A stretch of DNA of 64,000 nt from Acanthaster planci (lineage: Eukaryota; Echinodermata; Asteroidea; Valvatida; Acanthasteridae). A program made the translations under genes and the position numbers. The stretch lies in the NCBI RefSeq assembly GCF_001949145.1, contig NW_019091358.1:1292731-1356730 (forward strand). The letters run 5' to 3'. Positions 12,586-24,300 of the stretch are shown here, piece by piece. Every line of letters begins with the position of its first letter. Position 1 is the first letter of the stretch. A model generated the notes under the pieces. The model was not told the origin of the DNA and searched no databases. It was given only the letters and a program-made list of their open reading frames with translations.

Positions 12586-12733
12586 TATAAATTATGAAGC
12601 CTAGCATGTAACTGTGGTATCGATACCACATCAACCCGTTATAGTCCTCGACAATGGGGTACACAACCATTGTCGTGGACTATGACGGTTAATGTGGTAT
12701 CGATACCTCAATTACATTCTAAGCTTCAGAATT
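12586..12733. mobile_element. Long near-perfect palindrome, foldback MITE
   Basis: About 148 bp with arms of roughly 70 bp and only a short loop around GGTACACA (12658-12665). The arm sequence GTGGTATCGATACCACAT is itself a palindrome and occurs in both arms (GAGGTATCGATACCACAT on the reverse strand). The arms match at most positions, out to TAAATTATGAAGC against TAAATTCTGAAGC. No ORF. Confidence 0.75.
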
Positions 12734-14341
12734 TATTTGTGTGTGAACGAAGCATGATCTCTTCACTCTAAAGTTTGAAGTTCAAAGTATATCACTACAC
12801 AGCTGACTGGTACGAAAAGTTTCGTAATTTTCCTTTTTGTTGTGTCCTCTCTCAGGTTTAGTACAGCCTACCAATGTATCGGACATCTTGGCCGTCCGTT
12901 CAGATTTGAAGAAGCCAAGTTAATAAAAAAAAAACAGTAAGATATGACTTCCCATCTAGTCTGTGCAGTGAAGGCAAGGTAGTTGTGGTGGTGACGGTGG
13001 CGTTTTGTTGAAGTTGGCTCTCGTTAACTATGACGAGAACATGTGCACGTGGCCCCGGGGGCGGATCCAGGAATTTAGTCTCCGGGCGGCCTTTAATGCT
13101 CTATATCCGATTGTTGTGGACAGACGGACACAATATTATAGGTAATATATTATATTGTTACTGATGCATCTTTATTTATGTAGTAGGATGTCTTTTATTA
13201 TTATTTTGCTATATTTGTTTCATTTTTAAAATTGTTTTCTGATGTCATAGAGGGTGTGGCACCCTTGGACCGCGTCTGGGCCATAAATCATGGCCTTCTT
13301 CACGTTGAAGTACCTGTTTTGTGTGTGTTAAATTTTAGACTATTTTGTCTCAAAAATAAAGTGGCTTATATGTGTGAACGCTTTCATAGGCGTGGAAACG
13401 ATCTTAGTCTGATTATGACGATGGTGGTGATGACTATATTTAATAGCGCCAAATTAAGGGGGATGCAATGCGCTTATTATCTATTACCCGTGTTCACGGG
13501 GCCACTGACATTCCTAAAAATCCTGTCAGCTGCCCGGGGAGTATAAAGCTTGAGCTGTCACTAAACTTGTTATACTCTTTAATTTAAGAAAGAAGCAATT
13601 CTGGGAGGAGGGACATGCATTATCTTGTTGGGGGGAAAATGATAATTCTCGTGCAGCGTTATGGCTTTTCTGAGGGGAGGACTAACTTTCGGGTTTGTTT
13701 ACCGGATCGGATGGAAAAGGAGATGAAGAATGTCACACAAATGTGCTTTCCTCTCATTATGCTTCGAAAATTGCTTACTTGTTTGGGAGAGGCATGGCCT
13801 ACTTCCCTCTTTTCCTAAATGTTCATTAAGGCATTCCAGACACGCTCACAACCAGCTCTCTTTTATTTCTGTGAGAAATTAAGTATACAAAAAAGTGGGA
13901 GTCATAAAAGGTAAAAGCCCGGCAAATATTAAAAATTGAAAAAAAATTAATTTAAAATTGAAACCAAAATCGATTGTGCGGGCAGCTTGAATGCCTCGAG
14001 TCCGCGTTTCTAATATGGAATTCACTCTACGAGGTTCGTGCGCCCATACAATTCAATTGGGGTAATACTATAGGCAGACCCTTTTATAAATTGCCGGTTT
14101 TATTTAATTACATTGTTCATTATATCAGGGAGACTGAGCACATATCGATTTATTGTTACAATTGTGATAATTATTTTGGCTCTAGCTTTACTCTAGATGA
14201 CGCCACAACGGTATACATGTAACACGAAAAGACCCAACCGTGCAGCAGAGGTTTCTGTTCAGTCGGCGCAGTAGGACGATCAAGTCAACCGTCAAGTCAA
14301 CTGTCAGCGGCTGCAGCTGTGACGGAAAGCTTTGGCTGAGC

Positions 14342-14839
14342 ATGGAAGACGGAACGAAAATCTCCGTGTTTTGTATGTTGGCAACAATTGTGCTCCTGCG
14401 ACCTTGGGTCGTACCAGCGTGCCAACCGTGCCTCTCGCATTGGTTGCATCACGGGAACCACTGCTATCTCGTCGGGACCGAGCCCAAGACGTTTGACGAA
14501 GCCGAGGCCCATTGCCAGGGATTCTTCGTCCAAGGCAGACCGTCTCATCTGGCCTCGATCAAAAGCCAAGAGGAGCACGATTTCATTGTCGACTTAGTCG
14601 TAGCGACCTACGGTCGACTCCATAAGATCTGGTTCGGATATCGCCGTAATGCCACGGGGTCCTTCTACTGGGTCGACGGAAGCCAGCCAGGAGAATATGC
14701 CAATTGGAGGTCGGGTGAACCAAACAATATGGGGGGTACAGAAAACTGCGCCCAATTATTTGGCAATGCCCTGTGGAACGACAATCAATGCACCCATTCG
14801 ATTGGATTCGCTTGCAAGTCAATGGTCAGATTTTCCTAA
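14342..14839 (+). CDS. Secreted single-domain C-type lectin, EPN type, intronless
   Basis: 165 residues if translation starts at the Met before EDGTKISVFCMLATIVLL. I chose this Met because it gives a signal peptide (cleavage probably after VVPA or nearby). An upstream in-frame Met at 14240 would bury that segment behind 34 polar residues. The mature part is one complete carbohydrate-recognition domain: CQPCLSHWLHHGNHCYLV, FDEAEAHC, SHLASIKSQEEHDFI, IWFGYRRN, YANWRSGEPNN, ALWNDNQC, GFACKS. Cysteines 30/41, 58/158 and 136/150 fit the long-form disulfide pattern. EPN (126-128) plus WND (145-147) predicts calcium-dependent binding of mannose-type sugars. No extra domain or membrane anchor is seen. 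Invertebrate homologues commonly act in innate recognition or mucus; the role here is inferred. The whole CRD on one exon may mean intron loss or retrocopying. Confidence 0.88.
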   Translation: MEDGTKISVFCMLATIVLLRPWVVPACQPCLSHWLHHGNHCYLVGTEPKTFDEAEAHCQGFFVQGRPSHLASIKSQEEHDFIVDLVVATYGRLHKIWFGYRRNATGSFYWVDGSQPGEYANWRSGEPNNMGGTENCAQLFGNALWNDNQCTHSIGFACKSMVRFS

Positions 14840-17800
14840 TAGTGTCACTCTAATCGAAGATATAAACTCAAGTGACATACTGGACAAACCAACATAATAT
14901 GCTGAGACAATTTAGTGTCCAATAATTGGTTTGACCGGAAATGATCCGATGTTAGTGACGTTAAGGGTCTGAATCGAGGAAACATACGTTTGATGTAAAC
15001 AGGTTTCGACGACATGAGAGAAACTATAACTGTAATCCTGTTAAAGTCGACTTCCAAGAGCGTGTGTGTATGATGGCTCTGTAAAACTCAACGAACCGCT
15101 CCGCGTAGAGAAGATTCAGCTAGGATCATGGAAGGCCAAATGCACACCTTTGACATTCCTGTCAGATCTTTGGTATATGATTCAACACGATTGGGAACAT
15201 TTTCTCCTTCTATTTTTTCTTTATTCGTTCAGTTTGAACTCTTTTTAAATGCATATGTTTCAGTAACGGCGGACATTAAAACTGGGTGGACGTTACAACA
15301 AAATTAGGACAGACACTGAACAACTTAATTTCCTACACTGCCAAAAATTCGTTCATTCTACTCAGTATAAACTTTAACTAGTTCTCTTCTTCGGGTGTCA
15401 TTCATCTGTCAGTGCATGTAATTTAAAGCGACGGTATAACTCCACTTTATAGACCTGATTCACGGGAAGCCATTTTCAACCTTGTTCCCTGAATCTATCA
15501 TATTCAAAGTAATATCTATTATGAGGTAGAACCAGATTATATTTAGTTCCAATCCTCATTTTAAGGTTTTGTTAACTGTGACCTAAGACATATATAGTAG
15601 ATATATCTTGTCACAAATTTCAAAATATTCTAAACGTAAATTGGTGTGAATTTGTTGCGACTGTTTATCTGTTATTTCTACTCTTAGGTTACCAAAATAA
15701 AAAGTTATTCTTAATTCAGGATAACCTTTACATGAAAACGATCTACTGAACATTACATACAGTGAAAACTCTTGGATTGTTTACATAATAAATCTAAAAC
15801 AATCGACTAACCTTGAGTTTTAACATGGGAATATTTAAGTGATGGTACTAAGACTACAGTCAATTGTCTTTGCTCAAATTCCACTGCAAAATAGTACTTG
15901 ATCTGTTGAATACTTCATTTTGGTCAATATAAAACGCGCATGGATGTTACATTCTAACACGTGCCTCAATTAACTTCTTTGTTTAACTTCTTAGTTTCCC
16001 ACCTTGGTGGAGAAAGATAATTATGCAATCTTGCCCGAGCGACACAAGCATTTCAGTTGGTACACCTTGATTCTTTTCCCTTTTTTTATATTTCCCCTTT
16101 CTGGTCTCAGAGCAGGCGGGGCAGGGGGGGGGTCGAATGCCAAGCCCTCAGAAGGATTCCGCTACACTTCCGTCACCCCTCTCCGTTGTGAACATTTGAC
16201 TCGCCTGAAGCCAAGAACGTTTATTACAAACAAGACAAGCGTCCACCTTTTAAAGAACTTATTTTTGCGCCATGGATCAGTAATCCGCTCAACTGATACG
16301 AATAAGTCTATCACTGCGCTCAGATAAAAACTATACAGTCACTGACCATACTAAAAGTTCTCCGAAGCTCATCGACATCTGTTTTCGTTCTGAATTTTGT
16401 TGTTTCTTCCATACGAAAGGGCATTTTGTTGGCTTGCGGTGTTACCGTCTACACTGTGAATTTGATGGTCCAGGCCGACGCTTTCATCGATGTGACGAAA
16501 AGCGGCTAACAACGATGCACACAGTCTCCTCGCTTTCGATCCATTGGGGACTTCTGCACTGAGTGCAGAGGGTGTGTTTGATGGTTAAAGTAAAAACGTG
16601 GAATGCACATTAGAATCAGCAATTATAAGAATTGTTCACACCTCCAGCGGGGCCAACGATACATATGCAGCAAGGTATGAGACGGAGAGAACCCCCCCCC
16701 CTTTGTGTTGGTCACTGTCTCGCAGGAATCTGGGGAATTCCTTTCAGACATCTTGGGGGGATGTGTTAAGTAACAATAGTCTGGAATGTGTATAGGGATT
16801 GGACATGTTGGGGGGTACCCCTCGGTCTCATTTCTTGCTGGGTATACCACGGTCTTTCCTTTGAAAGAGGTTAATCAGGTCGGCTATTCCATTTTAGTCA
16901 TACGCAATCTCGTCTCACTTGTGGGAATTCAATTTCTTCTATATTACGTGACAGGTGCTTTGTGGATCATAAATAAAATCTGATTTTCCAAGAAAAACGT
17001 TTTTACGGCGGATCTTGAAACAGCTTTTTCTTAACGCAACTTTGTACGAAATATTGTGGCGGCCGGAAAATGAGTAACGTAGAAAGGGAAAAGCTTATTA
17101 ACGCTTTCCAGGGCAATAACGCCGAGAAAGGCCTGTAAACTTTTATTCTTTTCATGCTTTCCCTGCGTTTCTTCCCCATTAACTATTTATACGGGGACTG
17201 TGTGGACGCCGGTCTTATAATCCCGTTATTATTAATTTTCGAACATAGATTTTTTCTAAATGGTTTTAAGTTCCTACATGGATGTCCTCTACACCCTGAA
17301 ACCATTAAATCCGAAAAGAAAACAGGAAAAGGTAGTGGGCTTTGACCTTAAACAGTTCTATGTTTGCTTGCAGTAACTGCTCCGAAGGTAACAAGACACA
17401 TGAAATAGCCTTTGGCTTTGCTATCTACCGCGGTACCGGGGTAGAATTACCCAGGCACGTGCCTTCTGGAAAACCACAAAGCCTTTAACAGGCCCGACAG
17501 CCTTCACAAGGTCGTTCATGGGTCACGGGCAGGTACAGGCAGGGCCTGGGCTAGCCTTTGCTCAAGGCGCCTGTCACAACCCCGGGTCCCCCTACCCTCT
17601 GACACACAATGTGTGCACGGTAAATTATGCAGTACACTCAAGCAGATAATTTAACTTCAAAATTCAATGAAAACTAATTTATTTATAAATATACAAACCA
17701 CAAAAACAATTGACTGAAGGGGTAGCAAAATGCAGAAGATCAACAGTTTAAAAACAAAATGGGTTTCATAGAAACTAGAAGGCTGGTGGGCTGGTTAATA

Positions 17801-19235
17801 GTTACCACTAGCCCAAATTCGGACAGTTCAAAGGGAGAGTTGGTCACTTGTCCGATGCGCCGCTGTTACATGACTCTCAGCCGATCCTCAGCGAGGAGGA
17901 TGCAGGCGAGTCGGGGCTGGACTTAGCAGACCAACAGGCAGGTAGGTAGCCGCCCCCCTGCGGCAGACTTGCTGTTCCTATCCAGCCAATGCAGGACCTG
18001 GCTTGATCGTGTCTCGGTACTCAATGAGGTCCACTTACGGGAGCTCCGACTCCGTAATAAGAAGCCCTGAAATATTGAATAATCATATCCATGTTTGCTA
18101 ATACACATGTACATCTTACGGCAAACATTTGTGCACCGTTTGACCATCGGTCACTAAAATTGGCTTTTGAACTCCCCATTGTCACAGGTATATAAAGTAA
18201 TAGCACTTACACATACTCGACAAAACATAATGGCTACATATTAGAAAATAATTAAAAAGAACACTCACAGTATATACTGGCTCCTGAGGTTTTACAGCAC
18301 ACTGCAAATTGTCACAGCCTACCCTTCCTCTTTAAACTTTTCTCCTGAAAATTTGGGGCAGCTAATCGCTCTCCCAACTTATGGCTACCGCCAACACTGG
18401 ATTTTCAATCCACATTAACAAGGTTAAAAAGCTTAATACAATTCTGGCTTGAGAGCTATCGCTCAAACTTGTGCTATCGCACCACAGGCCTGTCAGTGTG
18501 TGACACACACTGAGAACCACACCCCAGTATTTAAGGCTATCACTGCTGGACAACGCCTCTGTGAGCAGGCACTATAAAACACTATTCGGGTCCCCATGCC
18601 TGGTGTGTACCCATGCAGGTGTGAACCATACAGGACCCCACCTTACTTTGCATAAAAGGGCATATAAGGAAATTTGGCCAACTTGGCAACATACATAGTT
18701 TGTGTCTTCAAATTAATTAAACACTTGGCGTAAAATATCATTGACTTGTGACAGCGCCCATAAACGAAAAAGAATCACGTGCAGGTAAGATCCCATACGC
18801 GTCGATAAGTTTAATTTGACTGCACTTATTTGAAAAAAGCAGCATGTAGTTTCGAATGCCCATAGACGAAGTGGAATGATGGAAAAGAAACCTTGATCAG
18901 GAAAGCTACAAAAGTGTGCAAGCAAACGAATTCAAATGCCAGAAAAGGGAAAGGCACCCCCTCCCTGTGAATGCTTGTTGACGAAAAAGAGCGGAGTTGT
19001 GCTGAGATTGACCGGGGGAAAAGTGAACAAATCAACATGTATACACAAATATACCAGGCAACAATCGCCTTTACCGAGTAGTTCACACTTTCAACTTCTA
19101 TTTGTGCAGAAACGTTTACACTCATATTGACAACAGCATCCGGGTTATGTACTTAGAAAGGATACGTACGACCCCCGCGCACGGTTACTACTCTTCCAGC
19201 GGTGGCGCTCTTCAGTTAGTGTTCGATGTTCGCGT
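14840..19235. other. Intergenic between lectin and KATNBL1
   Basis: No gene supported. Possible lectin polyadenylation signals are far downstream (AATAAA at 15787-15792). 17440-17600 is GC-richer and contains TGTCACAACCCCGGG, which resembles some LTR starts, but no paired LTR was found. C- and G-runs occur at 16127 and 16691. Confidence 0.45.
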
Positions 19236-19390
19236 CTGATTGGTCAATGGGCCGATTGCGAGTTGTTTTGAAAAAGTTACCACTTCGGTCAAAGGTTACA
19301 AAATTAAAGCCCGTTACCGTTAGCACAACAAGTTGATCGATCTAGTGCTGATGAAGTGACACTCAAAAGACGTCAACATTTACAGGAATC
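19236..19390 (+). promoter_or_regulatory. Probable KATNBL1 promoter and non-coding first exon
   Basis: CTGATTGGTCAATGG at 19236-19250 contains an inverted CCAAT box and a near-direct one. About 140 bp further, CAGGAATC is followed by a consensus donor GTAAGTCTT at 19391. The KATNBL1 start codon at 21301 is preceded by an acceptor (TTTTTTAG, then nine 5'UTR bases), so an upstream untranslated exon must exist. This is the best candidate found. The transcription start was not located. Confidence 0.45.
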
Positions 19391-19553
19391 GTAAGTCTTT
19401 GTGTTTTCTGATCATGGAATAATAAAAAAAAAATGGTCTGATTGATAGAGCATGCCAAGCAAGGACAGATTGACTGTTTCAGTGAATTACGTATGAATGA
19501 GGCCCTAAAAAGGCTGTACCTACATCATACATGATGTAGGCTGCGGGCAGTGG

Positions 19554-19647
19554 TTAGCCCCACTAGTACTAGTGTGGCACGGACTTTCACTACCGCTCCA
19601 TAGGATCGAGCGGTATCGAGAGGCCGTGCCTCACTAGTGGGGCTAGG
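19554..19647. repeat. Hairpin with nested arms
   Basis: TAGCCCCACTAGTACTAGTG near the left end pairs with CACTAGTGGGGCTA on the right. GGCACGG pairs with CCGTGCC, and the inner TACCGCTC pairs with GAGCGGTA. It reads as a small foldback element upstream of KATNBL1 coding sequence, within its presumed first intron. Confidence 0.5.
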
Positions 19648-20512
19648 CTAGTGGGGCAATGGTGGTCCGCCCCGCTCTCACGTAAGACTAGAGTTGCCCC
19701 AGTCACTGTTTACTTCCTTAAATAGGCTACATGTACATCCAGAAAAGTTACTAGCAGGGAAAATAGCACGTTGTTTACTTAGAAAACAGTCGTCTTAGAC
19801 ATGTTACAATTTTTCAGACCAGTCTCACTGACCAGTTTGTGCATAGGTCCTAGCGTGTCAACTGGTCAAGTGGCATCCATGATGATAGTACAGTGTATAC
19901 CCCCAAAACTGTGGGGTCCGACATCCGCTCCACTCCCACTGGACCCCACAAGTAGATGTAGCTACTTTTTGGAATACTTCCCCTTTGGCTTTGCAAATCA
20001 TCTTTTTAATATTTGGACATAGTCGGGCAATCCAACCATGTCCAGATGATTACGTGGCTTAGGCCATGGCATGCATGAGAATAGAAATTGTTGATAATTT
20101 GCGTCCTAACAATTCAAAAACACATGAGGCAGTTTTTTATTTTCTATCATTCATTATTTTATTTCAACCTCCAAGTAGGCGTAGGCCTACAGACATAACA
20201 CACTTTTCAAAAACATGTACAAGCAAAACCCAAAGCCATGCTGAGGGATGAGGTACCGTACATGTACATCATGTAGGCTTGTGATCAGTTCACGGATCAT
20301 CACATCATCATCATCAAGTCCTGCAGTAAAATGTACATTATAAACGTGCAAGCCGATCAAATGCACATGGGTCGGCCATAGCTCATGAAGGCATCTGGTC
20401 TTTTTGGTCTCTTCATTACAAATAGTGAAATTTTTGTAAATAATGATTTTGGGGGTGGTGGCATTGGGACATATGGGCGGTGGAAGCAAATCTACAACTT
20501 GTATTCTCATGG

Positions 20513-20757
20513 CAGGGGTTAGCGTAACGGTTCTTTCCTTGCTTTGTACCAATGAGGCCCGGGTTCAAGTCCCAGCTTAGCCCAGGCTTTATTAAGTGCA
20601 TATGGTTCCAGTCCATACTCGCTCTCGCAGGTTTTCTCTGGGTACTCCGGTTTCCTTCTGCCTCTAAAATTGGACCTTCTTCCTAACTCAGAAGGGACCC
20701 CATTGGAAATAAGTTGCAAAACTTTCATGGGCTATCCCAAGTATTACCTAATACCGA
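20513..20757 (+). mobile_element. tRNA-derived SINE ending in a pentamer array
   Basis: The head GGGGTTAGCGTAACGGTTC resembles an A box, and GGGTTCAAGTCCC at 20561-20573 is a B box. The body contains TCTCTGGGTACTCCGGTTTC, a phrase I recognise from SINE and LINE tails in deuterostome genomes. The unit runs straight into the AATCC array, as if the array grew from the SINE tail. Confidence 0.6.
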
Positions 20758-20946
20758 ATCAATCCAATCCAACCCAACCCAATCCAATCCAACTCAATCC
20801 AACCCAATCCAACCCAATCCAACCCAATCCAACCCAACCCAACCCAATCCAATCCAACTCAATCCAAACCAATCCAACCCAATCCAACCCAATCCAATCC
20901 AACCCAATCTAACCCAATCCAACCCAATCCAATCCAATCCAATCCA
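20757..20946. repeat. AATCC/AACCC pentanucleotide microsatellite
   Basis: About 190 bp of alternating AATCC and AACCC pentamers with few errors (AATCT, AACTC). Because the unit is 5 bp, all forward frames are open, which produces false ORFs rich in Q, S, N and P. Confidence 0.95.
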
Positions 20947-21300
20947 TGGCCTTACAAGTAGCTCTACTGATCCAGTACAAAATTCGAAAAAAAGGAGTAC
21001 TGTAGTCAGGTAGTAAGGCTCCAGTGAATAGAGCTAGGCCTTTGTGAAATATCACATGCCCTATGGTTTATGGTCCGCGTAACCAACTTTTTTTGCCAAA
21101 ATTTTTACCATCTTGCCTCTCATCGCAAGACGATCCACACATCTGCCATTTGCAAGATGTATCAAGTATTGTAAGTTTCATGTGCATATTCCATTGAATG
21201 GGCCTGATGTATGTTGAAAGTTTTCAAAGTCAAGTGGGCATTTTACCCCAGTTTAACCTTTGTAGTGATGACTTGTTTTGTTGTTTTTTAGCTTTCCAAG

Positions 21301-24300
21301 ATGGGTGATGCTAGAGCATACCAAGCTGTGATGAATGCTGGCGGTGGGTTCATCCGATGGGATTGGAACAAGAACAAGTATGTGTGGGTCAGCAAGAGCG
21401 ACTTACAAAAGCAGGCCAGCAACAAGGTCTGTATATTACGTTAAGCGTTATCTTTTCTCTCAGGTACCTAACAATGGTGTCAGCTCCATTTCCCCACCCT
21501 TCCCCAGGTACATGTGCTCCCAAGGTCTCATCTTATCAGACACATTGTATGTCAGTGTTTGCACATGAACATTTCTAGGGATGGGGGATTTTGTCACTTT
21601 GAAGGTGGCAATCTCCACGTCTCATGTGGGACTGCTCGATGGGGTGGGGGAAAGGGTGTGGAAGAAACGCCCACGATCAGGAAAGGGTTCCATACACAGA
21701 TATCACTTGATACCCTGTCCACAAACCAAAGGAGAACGGTCTGCGTATTTCTGTTTTCCAAGTGCATGCTTCAATATTTTCCCTGCTAAATTTGACTTTT
21801 TAGGAGGTGTTTTTACTAGTTGATGGCTGATAGACAAGTGCATGGGAAAATCAGTGATGTCCGTGGCCGGTATGGAACTTCTTCCAACAATGGATTGGCG
21901 CACAATCCCTCATGCACTTAGTTTTCTGCATCTGCCAAGATATCATAGTTAAACCCTGAATCCACACACACAGGTGCATGTACATATGCATGTACGTTCA
22001 CTCGGTGAGAGGTTCCATTGATCACTGCGCTACACTGTTGACCTCTATCATGAGGCAACTGTTCAAAGCAACGTAACCAAAGTGAGGCTGGAAGGAAAAA
22101 CAGTCTGTTCCCTTTTTTCAGTATGTGAAGTAGTATTACTGTTGCCAATTGGTGTACAGGGAACAGGACAAACATAGCAGCATCATGATATAGATCTATA
22201 GGACACCGTTCTATTTGGTTATGATCTCTACATCATGTACATTTATGACGTGCATGCACATGTACATGTTTATCCTTGCTCTGCCCTGACAACAAATTAT
22301 GCATGAAGAGAAATATGCACATGCACATGTACTTGTAGGACTGTTGTTGGACTTTGTACCTGCATCTCCCTCAGCTCATTCGCTGTAAAGTTCTCTTTTC
22401 AGATGTTATTTTTAGCCATGCGGAATCCTTTTTCAAGGTACAGTATCATTGGCAGCCTATGGGACTGTTAGGCATTCTATGTGTAATTGTGAATGGTAGA
22501 AACATGTTTCGTGTTCTTTTACATGTAGTTGCATATTGTCATATTCCCGATGGACATATTTAACCAAGTTTCTTATTGTTACATGCAGAAACCAACAGCA
22601 CCGTCACCTTATGAGCAGAACCTCGCAGTTCTCAGAAAGTGAGTACCACAGTCCTCCTTAACCCCTTCACGCCGGGACCTGGCTAGAGCCGCCGTAAAAA
22701 TTGAGATCCTCAGCCCGCTTTTCAACTATTATTCTCGGCCCGCGCTTGAGCGAACATGGTGAAAGAAGGCAGACCCTGGCTTCTATATATGGTGATTGGC
22801 CTTTGTGTGTAGCCCAGAAATGAAAAGACCGAATTTGCATCATAATCACCAGCTTCACAGTAGTCCCCACTTTGAAAAGAGGCAACGGGAATGTGGAAGC
22901 ATGAGTAGAGCCGCATGCCACCAAACAATCTGCCTTTTCACCGTGTAATTCAAAGCGTGCAGAGCACGCAGGGCCCAAAATCGAGAATTTGCGGTTTGGC
23001 AGGTGGCCTTCGTGGCCAAGCAAGGCTGGAATTCTTGGAGTCGGCTTTTGGAAAGAAATTCCCATCGTCAAGGGGTTAACTAGCCGTAACAAGTAAACAC
23101 ATGACTTTCTGCTTGAATTATGAATTTGTTTGCTGATGTTTTTGCTCATTTGGGCAGCAATATCCCTGAAACTTTGACATGCTTCTCTCGCCAAAAGATG
23201 AATTTGCCGGACAAGGGGTTCTGTGCAGTGGAAATCCTTGGTAATAATTTTGCAGAGTTAAATATGCCAAGCCATCATTCAAATTGTAAAGCACAATTAC
23301 AAAATGCTTTGTTTGTGCTAAATGTACAACGCCCTTTTTAAAGTTGACCTCAACGCAAAGCAGTTGTCTTCATCAAAATGTTTGAGTGAATACAAAAGCG
23401 AAAGTCTTGACTCGCGTTTCTCCCCATGTTGTGGTTGGACACTTCACTCCATCCTCAGTAACTTTAAGTGTTGGAGGTTGTACCTGAGTCCTGAGCAAAT
23501 ATTTGTACACGTGTTCTTATTCATTTTTGTGAAGGCAGCAGAACCACAAGCAGCCATCCTTCAAAGTTCCGGTCAAGAAGGCCTACCGACAACCTCTGGT
23601 GATGTCAAACAAGCAAGTCAAGGTGTGTTTGTCATCCATCTTTCTCTTCTCGCATGCAGCTTGATTAATTAAAATCTGTTGATTGAAACAAGTTGTACGG
23701 CGTACGTGTACCTCATTTCTAACATTTCATCCCCTGTCATGCTGATGGGCAGGTGAGGGGCCATTTTCTTAACTACGGTACTTGCTGACGGTATTAGTCC
23801 GCATTGTACATTTTCAGGTTGCAGTGGAATTTTCAACCAAAATTAACCGACTTTGTAACATGACAAGATAGCACAACCACAGTCCTTTTAAAAAAGTTTG
23901 ACCTTACAAATGCTTTAAAATCTATGTGGTCATTTGTTCAAGATATATGCAACACTATCGCTTTTTTGAAACTCCACGTTTCGTGTCGTGGAGTGATATT
24001 TGCCACGATGTCCTGCTGTAGCCCTGATCGTTTGAAGGCTCTACCACTGCTCAACCTTCTGCAGACTAGTTGCGTTTGTGTACAAAACCCAGTGTGGCAA
24101 TGAGTATATATGTAGATGTCACTCTGCATATCACACTACATGACCTGTACACGTGTACAGTGCTGAAGTAAATGTAAATAATCTTTTGCTAAGAAATGAT
24201 ATCAAAGTTAGAAACATGCCAATGAAGTACCACTCACCTTCTGTTCTCTTAAGTGCAAAAGATTAAAGTGAAGTTAGTTCACAACTTAACTGTTGACAGA

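Larger units (their letters stand above)
8871..14341. other. Intergenic, repeat-rich
   Basis: No gene I can support except the orphan exon-like segment at 11825-11907. Contents listed separately are a degenerate repeat (9290-9545), a SINE-like unit (10586), a GGTC-rich simple repeat (10918) and a long palindrome (12586). Near 10083-10180 there is a cluster of GACTCGAGTC-like palindromes. The rest is AT-rich DNA with no recognised content. Confidence 0.5.

Noticed and set aside
14240-14341. Upstream Met of the lectin ORF as true start
   Set aside because: It would place 34 polar, basic residues before the signal peptide; the Met at 14342 gives a normal secreted protein.
17574-18320. Possible LTR beginning TGTCACAACCCCGGG
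   Set aside because: A second TGTCACAGCC occurs near 18308, but no matching direct repeats, primer-binding site or polyprotein could be seen.
20670-21013. Two long overlapping ORFs rich in N, P, Q, S
   Set aside because: They are translations of the AATCC/AACCC pentamer array, open in several frames because of the repeat period.
22667-23194. 175-codon minus-strand ORF
   Set aside because: Lies almost wholly within the TTAA-flanked MITE and has no transposase motifs.
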